64,000 nt of DNA from Prorocentrum cordatum. Its lineage: Eukaryota > Sar > Dinophyceae > Prorocentrales > Prorocentraceae. The stretch is from contig CAUYUJ010020164.1 of assembly GCA_963575745.1 (NCBI GenBank), positions 97,127 to 161,126 on the forward strand, in the 5' to 3' direction. A program made the translations under genes and the position numbers. Under the pieces are notes generated by a model that was not told the origin of the DNA, did not search any database, and saw nothing but the letters and a program-made list of their open reading frames with translations. Shown piece after piece: positions 44,779 through 56,394 of this stretch. Every line of letters starts with the position of its first letter. The first letter of the stretch is position 1.

Positions 44779-45951
44779 ACTGGGCGCCGGCGGTAAACCG
44801 TCAACCTTTCTTACAGCCGGGGGACTCGTAGAGCTTCCTGACAATATATAATGTCGAAAAAAATTGCAGAGAACGAATAGCTTTTAGCGCAAGCGATTTC
44901 ACACCTCTCGATGCAACAGCCAAACGCCCACGATGCTTCTGGATTCTCTTCTGTACGAGCTCTGTAGCTCTCCTACAGCCCGAGTTACGTGCGTAAATCG
45001 ATAGCACCTCTCAAGATGACTCGAACAAAACAAATAGTTTGGCAAACCCAGCTCGAGTATCAGACCGAGTTCAGACCTCTGAATGCGACAGGCGGACGCG
45101 TCTAATGTCTCCGAGTCGATTCCTGTGATTACCAGCCCTGCAGCTCCCCTGCAGCCCGAGTTAAGTGCAGAAAACCGAGAGCACCTCTCAGGATGACTCG
45201 AACAATACGAATAGGTTCGCGGACCTAGTTCGGGCAGCAGACCGAGTTCCGAGCTCTGGATTCGACAGGGGGACGCGCCTGGTGGCCCCAAATCGATTTC
45301 TGTGATCACCTGTACTGTAGCCCCCCTACATCCCGATTTAAGTGCAGAAACCCGACAGCACCTCTCAAGATGACTCGAACAATACGAATAGTTTCGCGAT
45401 TCTAGATCGGGCAGCAGACCGAGTTCAGAGCTCTAGATTCAACAGACAAATGCGACTGATGATTCTGAATCGGTTTATGTAAGTATCAGCTCTGTAGCTG
45501 TCATATAGCTCGAGTTAATTACAGACAACCGAGAGCGCCTGTCAAGATGACTCGAATAATACGAATAGGTTTGCGCACCTAGCTCGGCTAGCAGGCCGGG
45601 TTCAGACCTCTAGATGCAACAGACAGACGCGCCTGATCATTCTGAATCGATACAGTATGCTTGCCAGCTGTATAGCTGTCCTGTATCTCGAGTTAAGTCC
45701 AATAAACTGACAGCGCGTATCAAGATGACACGAAACGGCCGATCCCGCCCGTGTGCTTTTTGGCAGTAAGAGGTACCCGATCGAGCTGAGATCAAGATGG
45801 CGAGCGGGAATAAGATCGAATATCACGGGAAAAAATACTAGAGCTCTAACGAATGGTTGAATTTCGAGAGCATTTTTTTCAACCGACCAAAAGTCACCAA
45901 AAGGTCCGTCGAGATTTGTCTTGCCAACTAGCTCTCCAGCGCCCCGGAATT
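44779..45951 (+). repeat. Cassette: hairpin, satellite array, T
   Basis: Hairpin 44779-44835, about five monomers, T module 45,740-45,951. Confidence 0.9.
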
Positions 45952-47391
45952 ACTGAGAGCCGGCGGTAAACCGTCAACCAGGTTACCGCCGCGAGCCTCG
46001 TAGAGCTCTTTTCTCGCACGGCGCTGCTTAGAACATGCGGCAGGAGCTTTTCTGATACGCGAGGTGAAAACTCAAAAAAAGCAAGTTTTTTTAGTTGTCA
46101 CCGAACGACGGTTCCGCCAAATGTCTTGATTGAAAAACTGCAGCTAAGGACCTGAGAATTCATTAGCAGACGCGACAACCCACTACAGGTGCGAAAAATA
46201 CCGGTTCTTAAAACGAATGTTCAAATCTCTCACAAAGTTCGTCCAACCGACACAAAGTTCGCACATTGTCCGTCGGGGCCGGGTCGGCCAACTGGGCGCC
46301 GGCGGTAAACCGTCAACCTGGTACCTCGTAGAGCTCTTTTCTTGCCCAGCTCCTCGGAACACGTGAAGCAAGCTGAGAGCAAAAAAACTCTAAAAAATCG
46401 ATCGCATACAAATAGTTTTGCGGACTTAGCTCGAGAAGCAGACTCTGTTCAGAGCTCTAGATGCTTCAGCCAAACGCCCTTGATGATTCTGTATCGGTTT
46501 CTGTGCGTACCACCTCTGTAGCTGTGCTACAGCTAGAGTTAAGTGCAGAATACCGACAGCGCTTCTAAAGAGAACTTGAGAAATACGAATAGTGTTGTGG
46601 ACCTAGCTCGACTAGCAGAACGAGTTCAGGCCTCTCGATGCAACAGACGCAAGCGCCTGGTGATACTGAATCAGTTTATGTGCGCACCAGCTCTGTAGCT
46701 CCTCTGAATCTTGAGTTGGGTACAGAAAACCGGCATCACTGGTGAGGATGACTGGAATAACACAAATAGTTTTACGGACCTAGCTCGAGTAGCAGACCGA
46801 GTTCAGGCCTCTGGATGCAACAGGCGAACGCGCCTGATCATTCTGAATCGTTTTCTGTAAGCATCAGCTCTGTAGCTCTCGAAATCTCGAGTTAAGTACA
46901 GGAAACCGTGAACGCGTGTCAAGATGACTCCGAACGCAGTTGGTTCCAGCAAGTCTTTTGATAATAATATTGCAGCTACGGACCTGAGAATTTAACTGGC
47001 AGACGCGGCATAACCCACTACACGTGAGAAGAATACCGGTTCTCAAAATGAATTGTCAAATATCTTTGAAATCAAAGCAAAACCGACCCAAGGTTATCAC
47101 ATTGTCTCTTTTGGTCGGGTCGGCCAACTAGCTCCACCCCGCGCCGGAATTCCTCTAGCTCATCGATGCCGAAGAGCTCTACGAGGTATTTTTGGACTGT
47201 CAACGTGAAGTCGGCCCCTGGCTTCGCCCGGGAGAATTTTTCGACGGAATGAACTAAGAAGTTCCGAAGTCACTTCTGTAATGCAAAGCTTCGATCTGCG
47301 CAATTAGCAGCCAAAACGAATTGTTAGAACTCAAAATCGGCTGAGCCAGGCCGCGGAAGGTATGATCGCGTCCCTTTTCGACATTTGGCCA
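45952..47391 (+). repeat. Two cassettes: head, C; then satellite, C, S
   Basis: Complete hairpin 45952-46006 with head and C. A shortened hairpin at 46291-46335 has lost its right arm. Then satellite (46,390-46,930), C and the S module (47,150-47,391; CTCATCGATGCCGAAGAGC, CCTGGCTTCGCCCGGGAG, CTGAGCCAGGCCGCGGA). Confidence 0.85.
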
Positions 47392-48850
47392 ACTGGGAAC
47401 CGGCGGTAAACCGTCAACCAGGTTACCGCCGGGACCCTCGTAGAGCTCTTTTCTCACACCGCGCTCCTCGGAACACATGAAGGAAGCTTCTGGGGCGAGG
47501 CTCCAAAAACTCGAAAAACTTACGCTTTTCGATTTATCTAACGTCGGTTCCTCCAAGTGTTTCAATAGTAATACTGCACCTATGGGCCTGAAAATTTTAC
47601 TGGCGGACGCGCCATAACCCACTACAGGTGCGAAAAATCTGCTTTCTCAAAATGAATTGTCAAATATCCTTCAATTTTTCGCAAAACCACCCAAACTGGG
47701 CGCCGGCGGTAAACCGTCAACCTTTCTCACCGCCGGGGGACTCGCAGAGCTTCCTGACAATATATAATATGGAAAAAATGCAGAGAACGAATAGTTTTTC
47801 AGCCCAAGCGATTTCAGATCTCTCGATGCAACAGCCGAACGCCCCCGATGCTTCTAGATTGTCTTCTCCACGAGCTCTGTAGCTCTGCTACAGCCCGAAA
47901 TACGTGCGTAAATCGACAGCACCTCTCAAGAAGACTCTAACAAAACGAAAAGTTTGGCAACCCAGCTCGAGTATCAAACCGAGTTCAGACCTCTGAATGC
48001 GACAGACGCGTCTGATGTCTGCGAATCGACTCCTGTGATTACCAGCCCTGCAGCCCCCCTACAGCCCGAGTTAAAGTGCAGAAAGCCGACAGCACCTCTC
48101 AGGATGACTCGAACAATACAATAGTTTCGCGGACCTAGTTCGGGCAGCAGACCGAGTTCCGAGCTCTCGATTCGACAGGCGAACGCGCCTGATCTCTTCG
48201 AATCGATTCCTGTAACCACCAGCACTGTAGCCACCCCCAGCCCGAGTTACGTGCAGAAAACCGAGAGCACTTCTCAAGATGACTCAAACAATACGAATAG
48301 TTTCGCGATTCTAGATCGGGCAGCAGCCCGAGTTCAGAGCTCTGGATTCAACAGACAAATGCGACTGATGATTCTCAATCGGTTTATGTAAGTATCAGCT
48401 CTGTAGCTGTCATATAGCTCGAGTTAATTACAGACAACCGAGAGCGTCTGTCAAGATGACTCGAATAATACGAATAGGTTTGCGGACCTAGCTCGGCTAG
48501 CAGACCGAGTTCAGACCTCTAGATTCAAGAGACGAATGCGCCTGATCATTCTGAATCGATTAGCTGTGCTTACCAGCTCTATAGCTGTCCTAAAGCTCGA
48601 GTTATGTTCAGATAACCGTCATCGCGTGTCAAGATGACTTGAAACGGCCGATCCCGCCTGCCTGCTTTTTGGCAGTAAAAGGTACCCGATCGAGCTGAGA
48701 TCAAGATGGCGAGCGGGAATAAGATCGAATATCATTGGAAAAAATACTAGAGCTGAAACGAATTGTTGAATTTCGAGAACAAAATTTTCAACCGACCAAA
48801 AGTCACCAAAAGGTCAGTCGAGATTTTTCTTGCCAACTAGCTCTCCAGCG
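47392..48850 (+). repeat. Two cassettes: head, C; then satellite, T
   Basis: Hairpins 47392-47446 and 47695-47751; C module between; about five monomers; T module 48,640-48,850. Confidence 0.85.
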
Positions 48851-50161
48851 CCCCGGCGGTAAACCGTCAACCACGTTACCGCCGGGCACCTCGTAGAGCT
48901 CTTTTGTTGCACAGCGCTCCTCGGAACACATGAAGGAAGCTTCTGAAGAGCAGAAAAACTCGAAAAAACACGAGTTTTCGGTTTTCATCAAAAGTCGGTT
49001 CCCTCAAGTCTTTCGATAGTAACACTGCAGCTAAAGACCTGAGAATTTTACTGGCAGACGCGGCATAATCCACTACAGGTGGGAAAAATCTGGTTTCTCG
49101 AAATGAATTGTCAAATATCTTTCAAATCTTTGGAAAACCGACCCCAAGTGACCACATTGTCTGTTTTCGTCAGGTCGGCCAACTGGAACCGGCGGTAAAC
49201 CGACAACCTGCTTACCGCCGGGAACCTCGTAGAGCTTTTTTTCTTGCACGGCGATCGTCGGAACACATGGAGAAAGCTTCTGGAGCGAAAAACAAAGAAC
49301 TCGAAAAAACACGTTTTTCTGCTTTTATGCAACGTCGGTTCCCTCAAGTTTTTTGATAGTAATACTGCAGCTACGGACCTGAAAATTTACTGGCGGACGC
49401 GCTATAACCCACTACAGGTGCGGAAAATCTGCTTTCTCAAAATGAATTGTCAAATATCCTTCAATTTTTCGCAAAACCACCCAAAAGTTATCACTCTGTC
49501 CTTTCTGGCCGGGTCGGCCAATGGGAACGGGCGGTAAACCGTCAACCAGGCTACCGCCGGGCACCTCGTAGAGCTCTTTTCTCACACCGCGCTCCTCGGA
49601 ACCTCGTAGAGCTCCTAGCACGCGTAAGAGTACTCAGATTGCAAGCAGACAGCTTCTCGGATTACTTCTGGAAAAACGTAGGATTCCCATTTTTCGGTGT
49701 CAACGTGATGTCGGTTGCTCCAAATTTTTCGATAGTACAACTGGCTCCAGAGAGCTGAGCTGCTCTGGGAACGAATTTTACATGCCAATGCTCGGCGTAA
49801 AAATCTGCTTTTTCAAAATGAACGGGAACCGGCGGTAAACCGTCAACCAGGCTACCGCAGGGCACCTCGTAGAGCTCTTTTGTTGCACAGCGCTCCTCGG
49901 AACACCTGAAGGAAGCTTCTGAAGCGAGAGCAGAAAAACTCGAAAAATCACTATTTTTTTGGTTTTCATACAAAGTCGGTTCCAGCAAGTCTCTTGATAG
50001 TAATATTGCACCTACAGACCTCAGAATTTAACTGGCGAGCGCGGCATAGCCCACTATACGTGGAAAAAATACCTGCTCTCGAAATGAATTGCCAAATATC
50101 TTTCAAATATTCGCAAAACCGACCCAAAGTTGTCACATTGTCTCTTTTGGTCGGGTCGGCC
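48851..50161 (+). repeat. Four short cassettes: hairpin, head, C
   Basis: Hairpins at 48851-48900, 49182-49235, 49520-49575 and 49821-49876, each followed by the head (GCTCTTTTGTTGCACAGCG type) and a C module (TTTGATAGTAATATTGCA, CAAATATCTTTCAAAT). The ~330-bp spacing makes this a local higher-order array. Confidence 0.9.
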
Positions 50162-50192
50162 AATGGGCGCCGGCGGTAAACGGTCAACCTGG
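50162..50192 (+). repeat. Hairpin element, left half (split by LINE-E)
   Basis: GGGCGCCGGCGGTAAACGG then TCAACCTGG, followed directly by TTTTTGTG of the LINE-E tail. Confidence 0.8.
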
Positions 50193-50678
50193 TTTTTGTG
50201 TTTACGCGGGCTGGCGAGGCGCTGGTCTTCAGCGCAGCCCGTGTCAGCTACGCAGCCTGGCAACTGAGCAGCAGTGAAACGAGCACCTACCCACGGAGGC
50301 GGGCTGAGGTGTCATATAACATTGCTAAACTTGAAGACGATTCCCGAGCCCAGGAGGGCGTAGGGATAACACATCATCAAGAAGCAAAATCACTGTCATC
50401 AAATTGCTGTAGCTGTATGCGTATGGCACGTGTCAATGCTTCGGCAGCGGACAACTCACATTCGGTGATCGTGGCGCCTGGCTCCAGCCAGGCCGCAGCA
50501 GCAGCGTCTCTCCAAATCAACGGTGTGTCAGCATGATAATGTAGAGAGGAAGAGGTCGGGTAGGGGGAGTATCGTGTAGAACACACTCCATGCCGAGACG
50601 CCCGTGAGGACATGTTGAGATAGCCAACCTGCATCCAGTAACCGCATGCACTGCCCTTGCTGCACACTCCCCCGTCGT
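50193..50678 (-). mobile_element. LINE-E, 5'-truncated 3' end
   Basis: About 486 bp inserted in a hairpin loop, minus strand, 3' end CACAAAAA. Its coding remnant matches only the last part of the permuted RNase H domain. It resembles LINE-D more than A-C (DGGV start, LSAAE/VSAVE end), but differs enough to be another lineage. Confidence 0.8.
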
Positions 50679-50680
50679 AC
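50377..50680 (-). pseudogene. LINE-E ORF2 C-terminal fragment (RNase H end)
   Basis: The frame reads YDGGVCSKGSACGYWMQVG, then ATITECELSAAEALTRAI before the stop. These match the DGG strand and the Glu helix, in the same order and at the C-terminal end, as in LINE-A to D. The distance from the Asp to the Glu is ~73 residues, longer than in the others. Everything upstream is lost by 5' truncation. Confidence 0.7.
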
Positions 50681-51422
50681 CCGTAGAGCTCTTCCTCGCC
50701 CAGCTCCTCGGAACACGTGAAGCATGGTTAAGCGAGAGCCAAAAAACTCTAAAAAATCGGTCGCATACACATAGTTGTGCGGACTTAAGCAGACTCTGTT
50801 CAGAGCTCTAGATGCTTCAGCCAAACGCTCTTGATGATTATGTATCGGTTGCTGTGCGTACCAGCTCTGTAGCTGTGCTACAGCTAGCGTTAAGCGCAGA
50901 ATACCGACAGCGCCTCTAAAGAGAACTTGAGAAATACGAACAGCGTTCTGGAGCTAGCTCGAACAGCAGAACGAGTTCAGGCCTCTCGATGCAACAGACG
51001 CACGCGCCTGATGATACTGAATCGGTTTATGTGCGTACCAGCTCTGTAGCTACTCTGAATCTTGAGTTGAATACAGAAAACCGACATCGCTCGTCAAGAT
51101 GACTCGAATAACACCAATAGTTTGACGGACCTAGCTCGAGTAGCAGACAGAGATCAGGCCTCTGGATGCAACAAACGAACGCGCCTGATGATTCTGAATA
51201 GATTTCTGTAAGCATCAGCTCTGTAGCTTTCCGAAATCTCGAGGTGAGTACAGAAAACCGTGAACGCGTGTCAAGATGACTCGGAGCGCAGTTTGTTCCA
51301 GCAAGTCTTTTCATATTAATATTGCAGCTACGGACCTGAGAATTTAACTGGCTGACGCAGCATAACCCACTATACGTGGGAAAAATACCCGTTCTCCAAA
51401 TGAATTGTCAAATATCTTTTAA
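50679..51422 (+). repeat. Cassette: hairpin edge, satellite, C
   Basis: Only ACCCGTAGAGCT of the hairpin right side survives next to LINE-E. Three monomers and a C module follow. Confidence 0.75.
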
Positions 51423-52276
51423 ACTGGCGCCGGCGGTGAACCGTGAACCTGGTCACCGCCGGGAACCTCGTAGAGCTCCTTCCACGCGTAAGAGTGCTTA
51501 GAATCAAAGCAGAGAACTTCGCAGGAGATTTCTTGAAATCTTTAATTTCGAATTGTTTATGTGAATCTGAGGTCAGGCCCCTGGCTTCGCTCAGGAGAAC
51601 TTGCTGACAGAATGAGCTAAGGATTCGAGAGGGAACTTCTGTAATGTAAAGCTTCGCTCTGCGCAATTATCAGCCAAAACGAACTGTTAGAGCTGCAAAA
51701 TTGGCTGAGCCAGGCCGCGGATGGTATCATCGCGTCCCTTCGAAATTTTAAGAACTAGCTCCGCTATGCCGCCGAATTTCTCTAGCTCTGTTATCATCAG
51801 AGCTCTACGAGGTATATTCGCAAAACCGACCCAAAGTTGTCACTTGGTAGCGTCCAAAACCCGGAGAGCAAAGGGCGCACACACCAGAAAGCTTCCCTTG
51901 CGAGCCCCCAAACGCTTTCGTAAAGCGTCTCTGGCGCTCTGGGGGGCTCCCCTACTGGCGCCGGCGGTGAACCGTCAACCTGGTCACCGCCGGGAACCTC
52001 GTAGAGCTCTTCTTACGCGTGAGAGAGCTCGGAGTCGAAAGGAAGAATTTCTGAAGGCATTTCTCGAAAAATTGAACATTGATTTTTTTCATGTCGAAAT
52101 GAAGTTGGTTGCTCCAAGTGTTTCGGTAGTTAAAGTGCGCCTAGAGAGCCCATATTAAGACGCAGAGGCTCTCATAAACTTTTTACAGGTGCGAAAAATC
52201 TGCTTTCTCAAAATAAATGGTCCAATATCTTTGAAACATTCGCAAAACCACCCAAAAGTTACTATTGGTAGCGTCC
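51423..52276 (+). repeat. Two cassettes: head, S, P fragment; then head, C
   Basis: Hairpins 51423-51477 and 51954-52009 (GGTCACCGCC right arm). The S module lies ~51,550-51,800. A P fragment (TTGGTAGCGTCCAAAACCCG) at ~51,844-51,953 is cut by the second hairpin. Confidence 0.8.
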
Positions 52277-53425
52277 ACTGGGCGCCGGCGGTAAACCGTC
52301 AACCTTCCTTACCGCCAGGGGACTCGTAGAGCTTCCTGACCATATATAATGTCGAAAAAATTACAGAGAACGAATAGTTTTTCAGCCTAAACGATTTCAG
52401 ACCTCTCGATGCAACAGCCAAACGCCCCTCATGCTTCTGGATCCTTTTCTGTGCGTACGAGCTCCGTAGCTCTCCTACAGCCCGAGTTACGTGCGAAAAT
52501 CGACAGCACCTCTCAAGATCACTCGAACAATACAAATAGTTTCGCGAATCTAGCTCGAGTATCAGACCGAGTTGAGACATCTGAATGCAACAGGCGGACG
52601 CGCCTGATGTCTCTGAATCGATTCCTGTGATTACCAGCCCTGCAGCCCCCTTACAGCCCGAGTCAAGTGCAGAAAATCGACAGCATCTCTGAAGATGACT
52701 CGAACAATCATAGCTTCGCGGACCTAGCTCGGGCAGCAGGCCGAGTTCAGGGCTCTGAATGCGACAGGTGGACGCGACTGATGTCTCCGAATCGATTCCA
52801 GTGATTACCAGCCCTGCAGCCCCCTTACAGCTCGAGTTAAGTCCAGAAAACGGACAGCACATCTCAAGATGACTCGACGAATACGAATAGTTTTCCAAAC
52901 CTAGCTCGGGCAGCACACCGAGTTCTGAGCTCTGCGTTCGGCAGACGGACGCGCCTGATGTCTCTGAATCGATTCCTGTGAGTACGAGCCCTGTAGCCCC
53001 CCTACAGCCCGAGTTAAGTGCAAAAAACTGACAGCACCTCTCAAGATGACTCGAACAACACAAATAGTTTCGCGAACCTAGCTCGGGCAGCAGACCGAGT
53101 GCAGACCTCTAGATGGAACAGACGAACGCGCCTGATGATTCGCAATCGATTTCTGTGAGAATGAGCTCTGTAGCTGCCCTACAGCTCGAGTTAAGTACAA
53201 AATACCGTACAACGCGTATCAAGATGACTCGAAACAGCCGATCCCGCCGCGATGCTTTTTTGCAGAAATATTTACCCGATCGAGCTGAGATCAAGATGGC
53301 GAGCGGGAATAAGATCGAACATGGTCAGAAAAAATACTAGAGCTCAAACGAATTGTTGAATTTCGAGAACAAAATTTTCAACCGACCAAAAGTCACCAAA
53401 AGGTCCGTCGATATTTGTCTTGCCA
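52277..53425 (+). repeat. Cassette: hairpin, satellite array, T
   Basis: Hairpin 52277-52333; about five monomers; T module ending TTGCCAACT exactly where the next hairpin begins. Confidence 0.85.
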
Positions 53426-54675
53426 ACTGGGCGCCGGCGGTAAGCCGTCAACCTTTCCTGACAATATATAATGTCGAAAAAAATTGCACAGAACAAACAG
53501 TTTTTCAGCCCAAGCGATTTCAGACCTTTCGATGCAACAGCGGAACGCCCCCGATGCTTCTGAATTGTCTTCTGTACGAGCTGTGTAGCTCTCCTATAGC
53601 CAAAGTTACGTGCGTAAATCGACAGCACCTCTCAAGATGACTCGAAAAATACGAATAGTTTGGCAAACTTAGCTCGAGTATCAGACCGAGTTCAGAGCTC
53701 TGGATTCGACAGGCGGACACACCTGATGTCCCCGAATCGATTCCTGTGATTACCAGCCCTGCGGCCCCCCTACAGCCCGAGTTAAGTGCAGAAACCCGAG
53801 AGCACCTTTCAGGATAACTCGAACAATACGAATAGTTTCGCGGAGCAGCAGACCGAGTTCCGAGCTGGGTTCGACCGACAGACGCGCCTGATGTTTGAAA
53901 TCGACTCCTGTGACCACCTGCACTGTAGCCCCCCTACGGCCCGGGTGAAGTGCAGAAAACGGACAGCACCTCTCAAGATGACTCGAACAATACGAATAGT
54001 CTCGCCATTCTAGATCGGGCAGCAGACCGAGTTCAGAGCTCTGGATTCAACGGACAAACACGACTGATGCTTCTGAATCAGTGTCTGCAAGTATCAGCTC
54101 TGCAGCTGTCCTATAGCTCGAGTTAAGTACAGAAAACCGAGAGCGCCTGTCAAGATGACTCGAATAATACGAATAGGTTTGCGGACCTAGCTCGGCTAGC
54201 AGACCGAGGCTAGCAGACCGAGTTCAGACCTCTGGATGCAACAGGCGAACGCGCCTGATCATTCTGAATCAATAAGATGTGCTTAACAGCTCTGTAGCTG
54301 TCCTGTATCTCGAGTTAAGTCCAATAAACTGACAGCGCGTATCAAGATGACCCGAAACAGCCGATCCCGCCCGTGTGCTTTTTGGCAGTAAAAGCTGCCC
54401 GATCGAGCTGAGATCAAGATGGCGAGCGGGAATAAGATCGAATATCACGGGAAAAAATACTAGAGCTCTAACGAATGGTTGAATTTCGGGAACAAAATTT
54501 TCAACCGACCAAAAGTCAGCAAAAGGTCAGTCGAGATTCTTCTTGCCAACTAGCTCTCCGGCGCCCCGGACTTACTCTTAAGCTTCCAGCAACAACTTGC
54601 TAAGGGAAGCTCTACGAGTTACTAGCTCTCCAGCGCGCCAATATAACTCTTAAGCTTCCAGCAACTAGCTAAGGG
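53426..54675 (+). repeat. Cassette: shortened hairpin, satellite array, T
   Basis: The hairpin 53426-53455 lacks the right arm (AACCTTTCCTGACAATA). About five monomers follow, one with a local 17-bp duplication (GCTAGCAGACCGAG, ~54,196), then a T module with two variant ends. Confidence 0.85.
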
Positions 54676-54705
54676 ACTGGGCGCCGGCGGTAAACCGTCA
54701 ACCTT
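54676..54705 (+). repeat. Hairpin element, left half (split by LINE-D, left arm)
   Basis: ACTGGGCGCCGGCGGTAAACC then GTCAACCTTTC, followed by TTTTTTTGCGGAC of the LINE-D tail. The hairpin's other edge (GGGCAACTCGTAGAGCT) is at 56345-56363. Confidence 0.8.
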
Positions 54706-56344
54706 TCTTTTTTTGCGGACTTTGCGGTCGACTGTGCAGGCTTTCCAGCCTAGTCGGAAGCAAGGAGCGGGCGCATCGGGAGTAGGCGGAAGCCTCACCG
54801 ATCCAAACGATCAGAGGCGAAAACCAACTCTTATTAGGAGGATGAGAGGTCAAGCACACACACACGACAAACGAAGGCATGGCGTGAGTGAGCACAATCA
54901 AAATCACATCATATCCTGTCCGAAATACGCTTGTACAACCCGCGGCAAGATCATAATCGCATGCTCAACGGCCGAGACCTCGGCATCAGTCACTGTTGAA
55001 GTTGGATCAATCGAGAGTGCCGCACTGTACACCTCCGTCCAAATAATCTCATGGCTGAGTGGCTGCCTTGAGAGCCTCAATACCCGTCCAACATCAATCC
55101 AGCACCCGACTCCCACGCCGTCGCAAGAGACACCACCATCGAATCCAGCTCTGATGGCACAAACGCGAAACACCTGTTGTAACTGAGGGGCGTGAAGCCC
55201 TATCATATCTCGAATCACTGGTGGCCCGACACGGGCCGTATGAGTGAGTACATCTGCACGCGTGTTCCATTCCCTATAAGTGTGGTCTACAATTTCCCTC
55301 CCATGACAGGCAGGCCTAATTCCATACCTTTGACACATGTTGTCGAGTTGGTTTATCATTCTGTTGATCCTATCCTGATAAGTACGATTAAGCACCCTCC
55401 AGACACCCTGCAGCCAAGACACCACCAGAAGACTGTCCCCAGAAATGCACACAGGGATCCCAAATGAGTCGAGGTCGCACTCAACCTCCTTCATATTTTG
55501 TAACGCAATACGTTTGGCCAGTTTGACGTTGAAAGCCGCAGTGCCCTCTTGGGCCCCATAGGTGTGCAGGTCGTTTTGTGTGATGGTAAGTACCTCCTGC
55601 AGGGCCCCACCTGTTGTACCGTACCCTTTTCTTTTCTGAAAATAACTCAGCATCGTCCGTGTACACATGTGTTCGCAGAACTGAACATACGCAGCATCTG
55701 TCGGCACAAAGGACTCCCACCATTTGAGTCCGTAGAATTCGCAGAAAGAAAATAGCCAGCATCTCTGGCCGACAGCTCGACCTGAACTAACATGTCTCCA
55801 TTTTAGCTGCGAAGCCTCTTGGAAGTGAAACATACCCCGCAAGCACTCAGACGCATCCGTCCTGAGTCTGTCCCACAGTGGGCCATACGCAACCGTAGTC
55901 ATGTGGTGATCTCTCCACGTACGTTGCGTCGAAGATATTTCCTCATGAGAATCAGTACACAACATAGAAATGAAATCAGCAGCATCCTTAGCGGAGTTCC
56001 ACACCATACGAAAAAATCGCTGCACCAAACTCGCAAATCCATAAGATCGAAATTGCTCTCTGGCCTCGTGGTACCGTCGTCGGTTCCAGTCCGCCATAGT
56101 CTCCTCCTCTCTCCTCGGCCGTCGAAACATTCGGCACAAACACCATCCCTCGAAGGCATTGAGCATGTGCAGCGAGGAAGTATCAGCAGCACATGTCTCT
56201 AGACAATACAACGCCATACTCTGCACCTTGTCTTGATAACGACAAAACTTATCACGAACAGCTACCGCTCTGTTACGAAAGAAATTCGACTGTCCAATGA
56301 AACAAGCACGAGCCTCCTTGATGCGATATTCCACATCAGGATGA
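54706..56344 (-). mobile_element. LINE-D, 5'-truncated, left palindrome arm
   Basis: About 1.64 kb of the 3' half of a LINE (post-RT region and permuted RNase H), minus strand. 3' UTR 54706-54903 ends GTCCGCAAAAA-like. Its mirror copy is at 58758-60392. Confidence 0.85.
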
Positions 56345-56394
56345 GCGGGCAACTCGTAGAGCTCTTTTGTTGCACAGCGCTCCTCGGAACACAT
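54904..56394 (-). CDS. LINE-D ORF2 fragment, open chimeric frame (left arm)
   Basis: A 496-codon frame without stops. The first ~17 residues (MCSEERCATKELYELP) come from the hairpin-head repeat. LINE sequence begins at AHPDVEYRI. A Trp/Arg-rich region (CLCRMFRRPRREEETMADW) follows, then RNase H motifs: ISGDSLLVVSWL (Asp320), REWNTRADVLTH (Asp381), AGFDGGVSCDGVGVGCWID (Asp419), VTDAEVSAVEHA (Glu472). No endonuclease or RT core remains, so it cannot act alone. Whether it is expressed is unknown; I see no promoter. Confidence 0.6.
   Translation of the reverse strand: MCSEERCATKELYELPAHPDVEYRIKEARACFIGQSNFFRNRAVAVRDKFCRYQDKVQSMALYCLETCAADTSSLHMLNAFEGWCLCRMFRRPRREEETMADWNRRRYHEAREQFRSYGFASLVQRFFRMVWNSAKDAADFISMLCTDSHEEISSTQRTWRDHHMTTVAYGPLWDRLRTDASECLRGMFHFQEASQLKWRHVSSGRAVGQRCWLFSFCEFYGLKWWESFVPTDAAYVQFCEHMCTRTMLSYFQKRKGYGTTGGALQEVLTITQNDLHTYGAQEGTAAFNVKLAKRIALQNMKEVECDLDSFGIPVCISGDSLLVVSWLQGVWRVLNRTYQDRINRMINQLDNMCQRYGIRPACHGREIVDHTYREWNTRADVLTHTARVGPPVIRDMIGLHAPQLQQVFRVCAIRAGFDGGVSCDGVGVGCWIDVGRVLRLSRQPLSHEIIWTEVYSAALSIDPTSTVTDAEVSAVEHAIMILPRVVQAYFGQDMM
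54925..55473 (-). other. Permuted RNase H-like domain of LINE-D (left)
   Basis: Motif order GDS, NTRAD, FDGG, AE with spacings 61, 38 and 53, all four catalytic positions present. The mirrored copy at 59629-60177 keeps all four. Confidence 0.7.
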
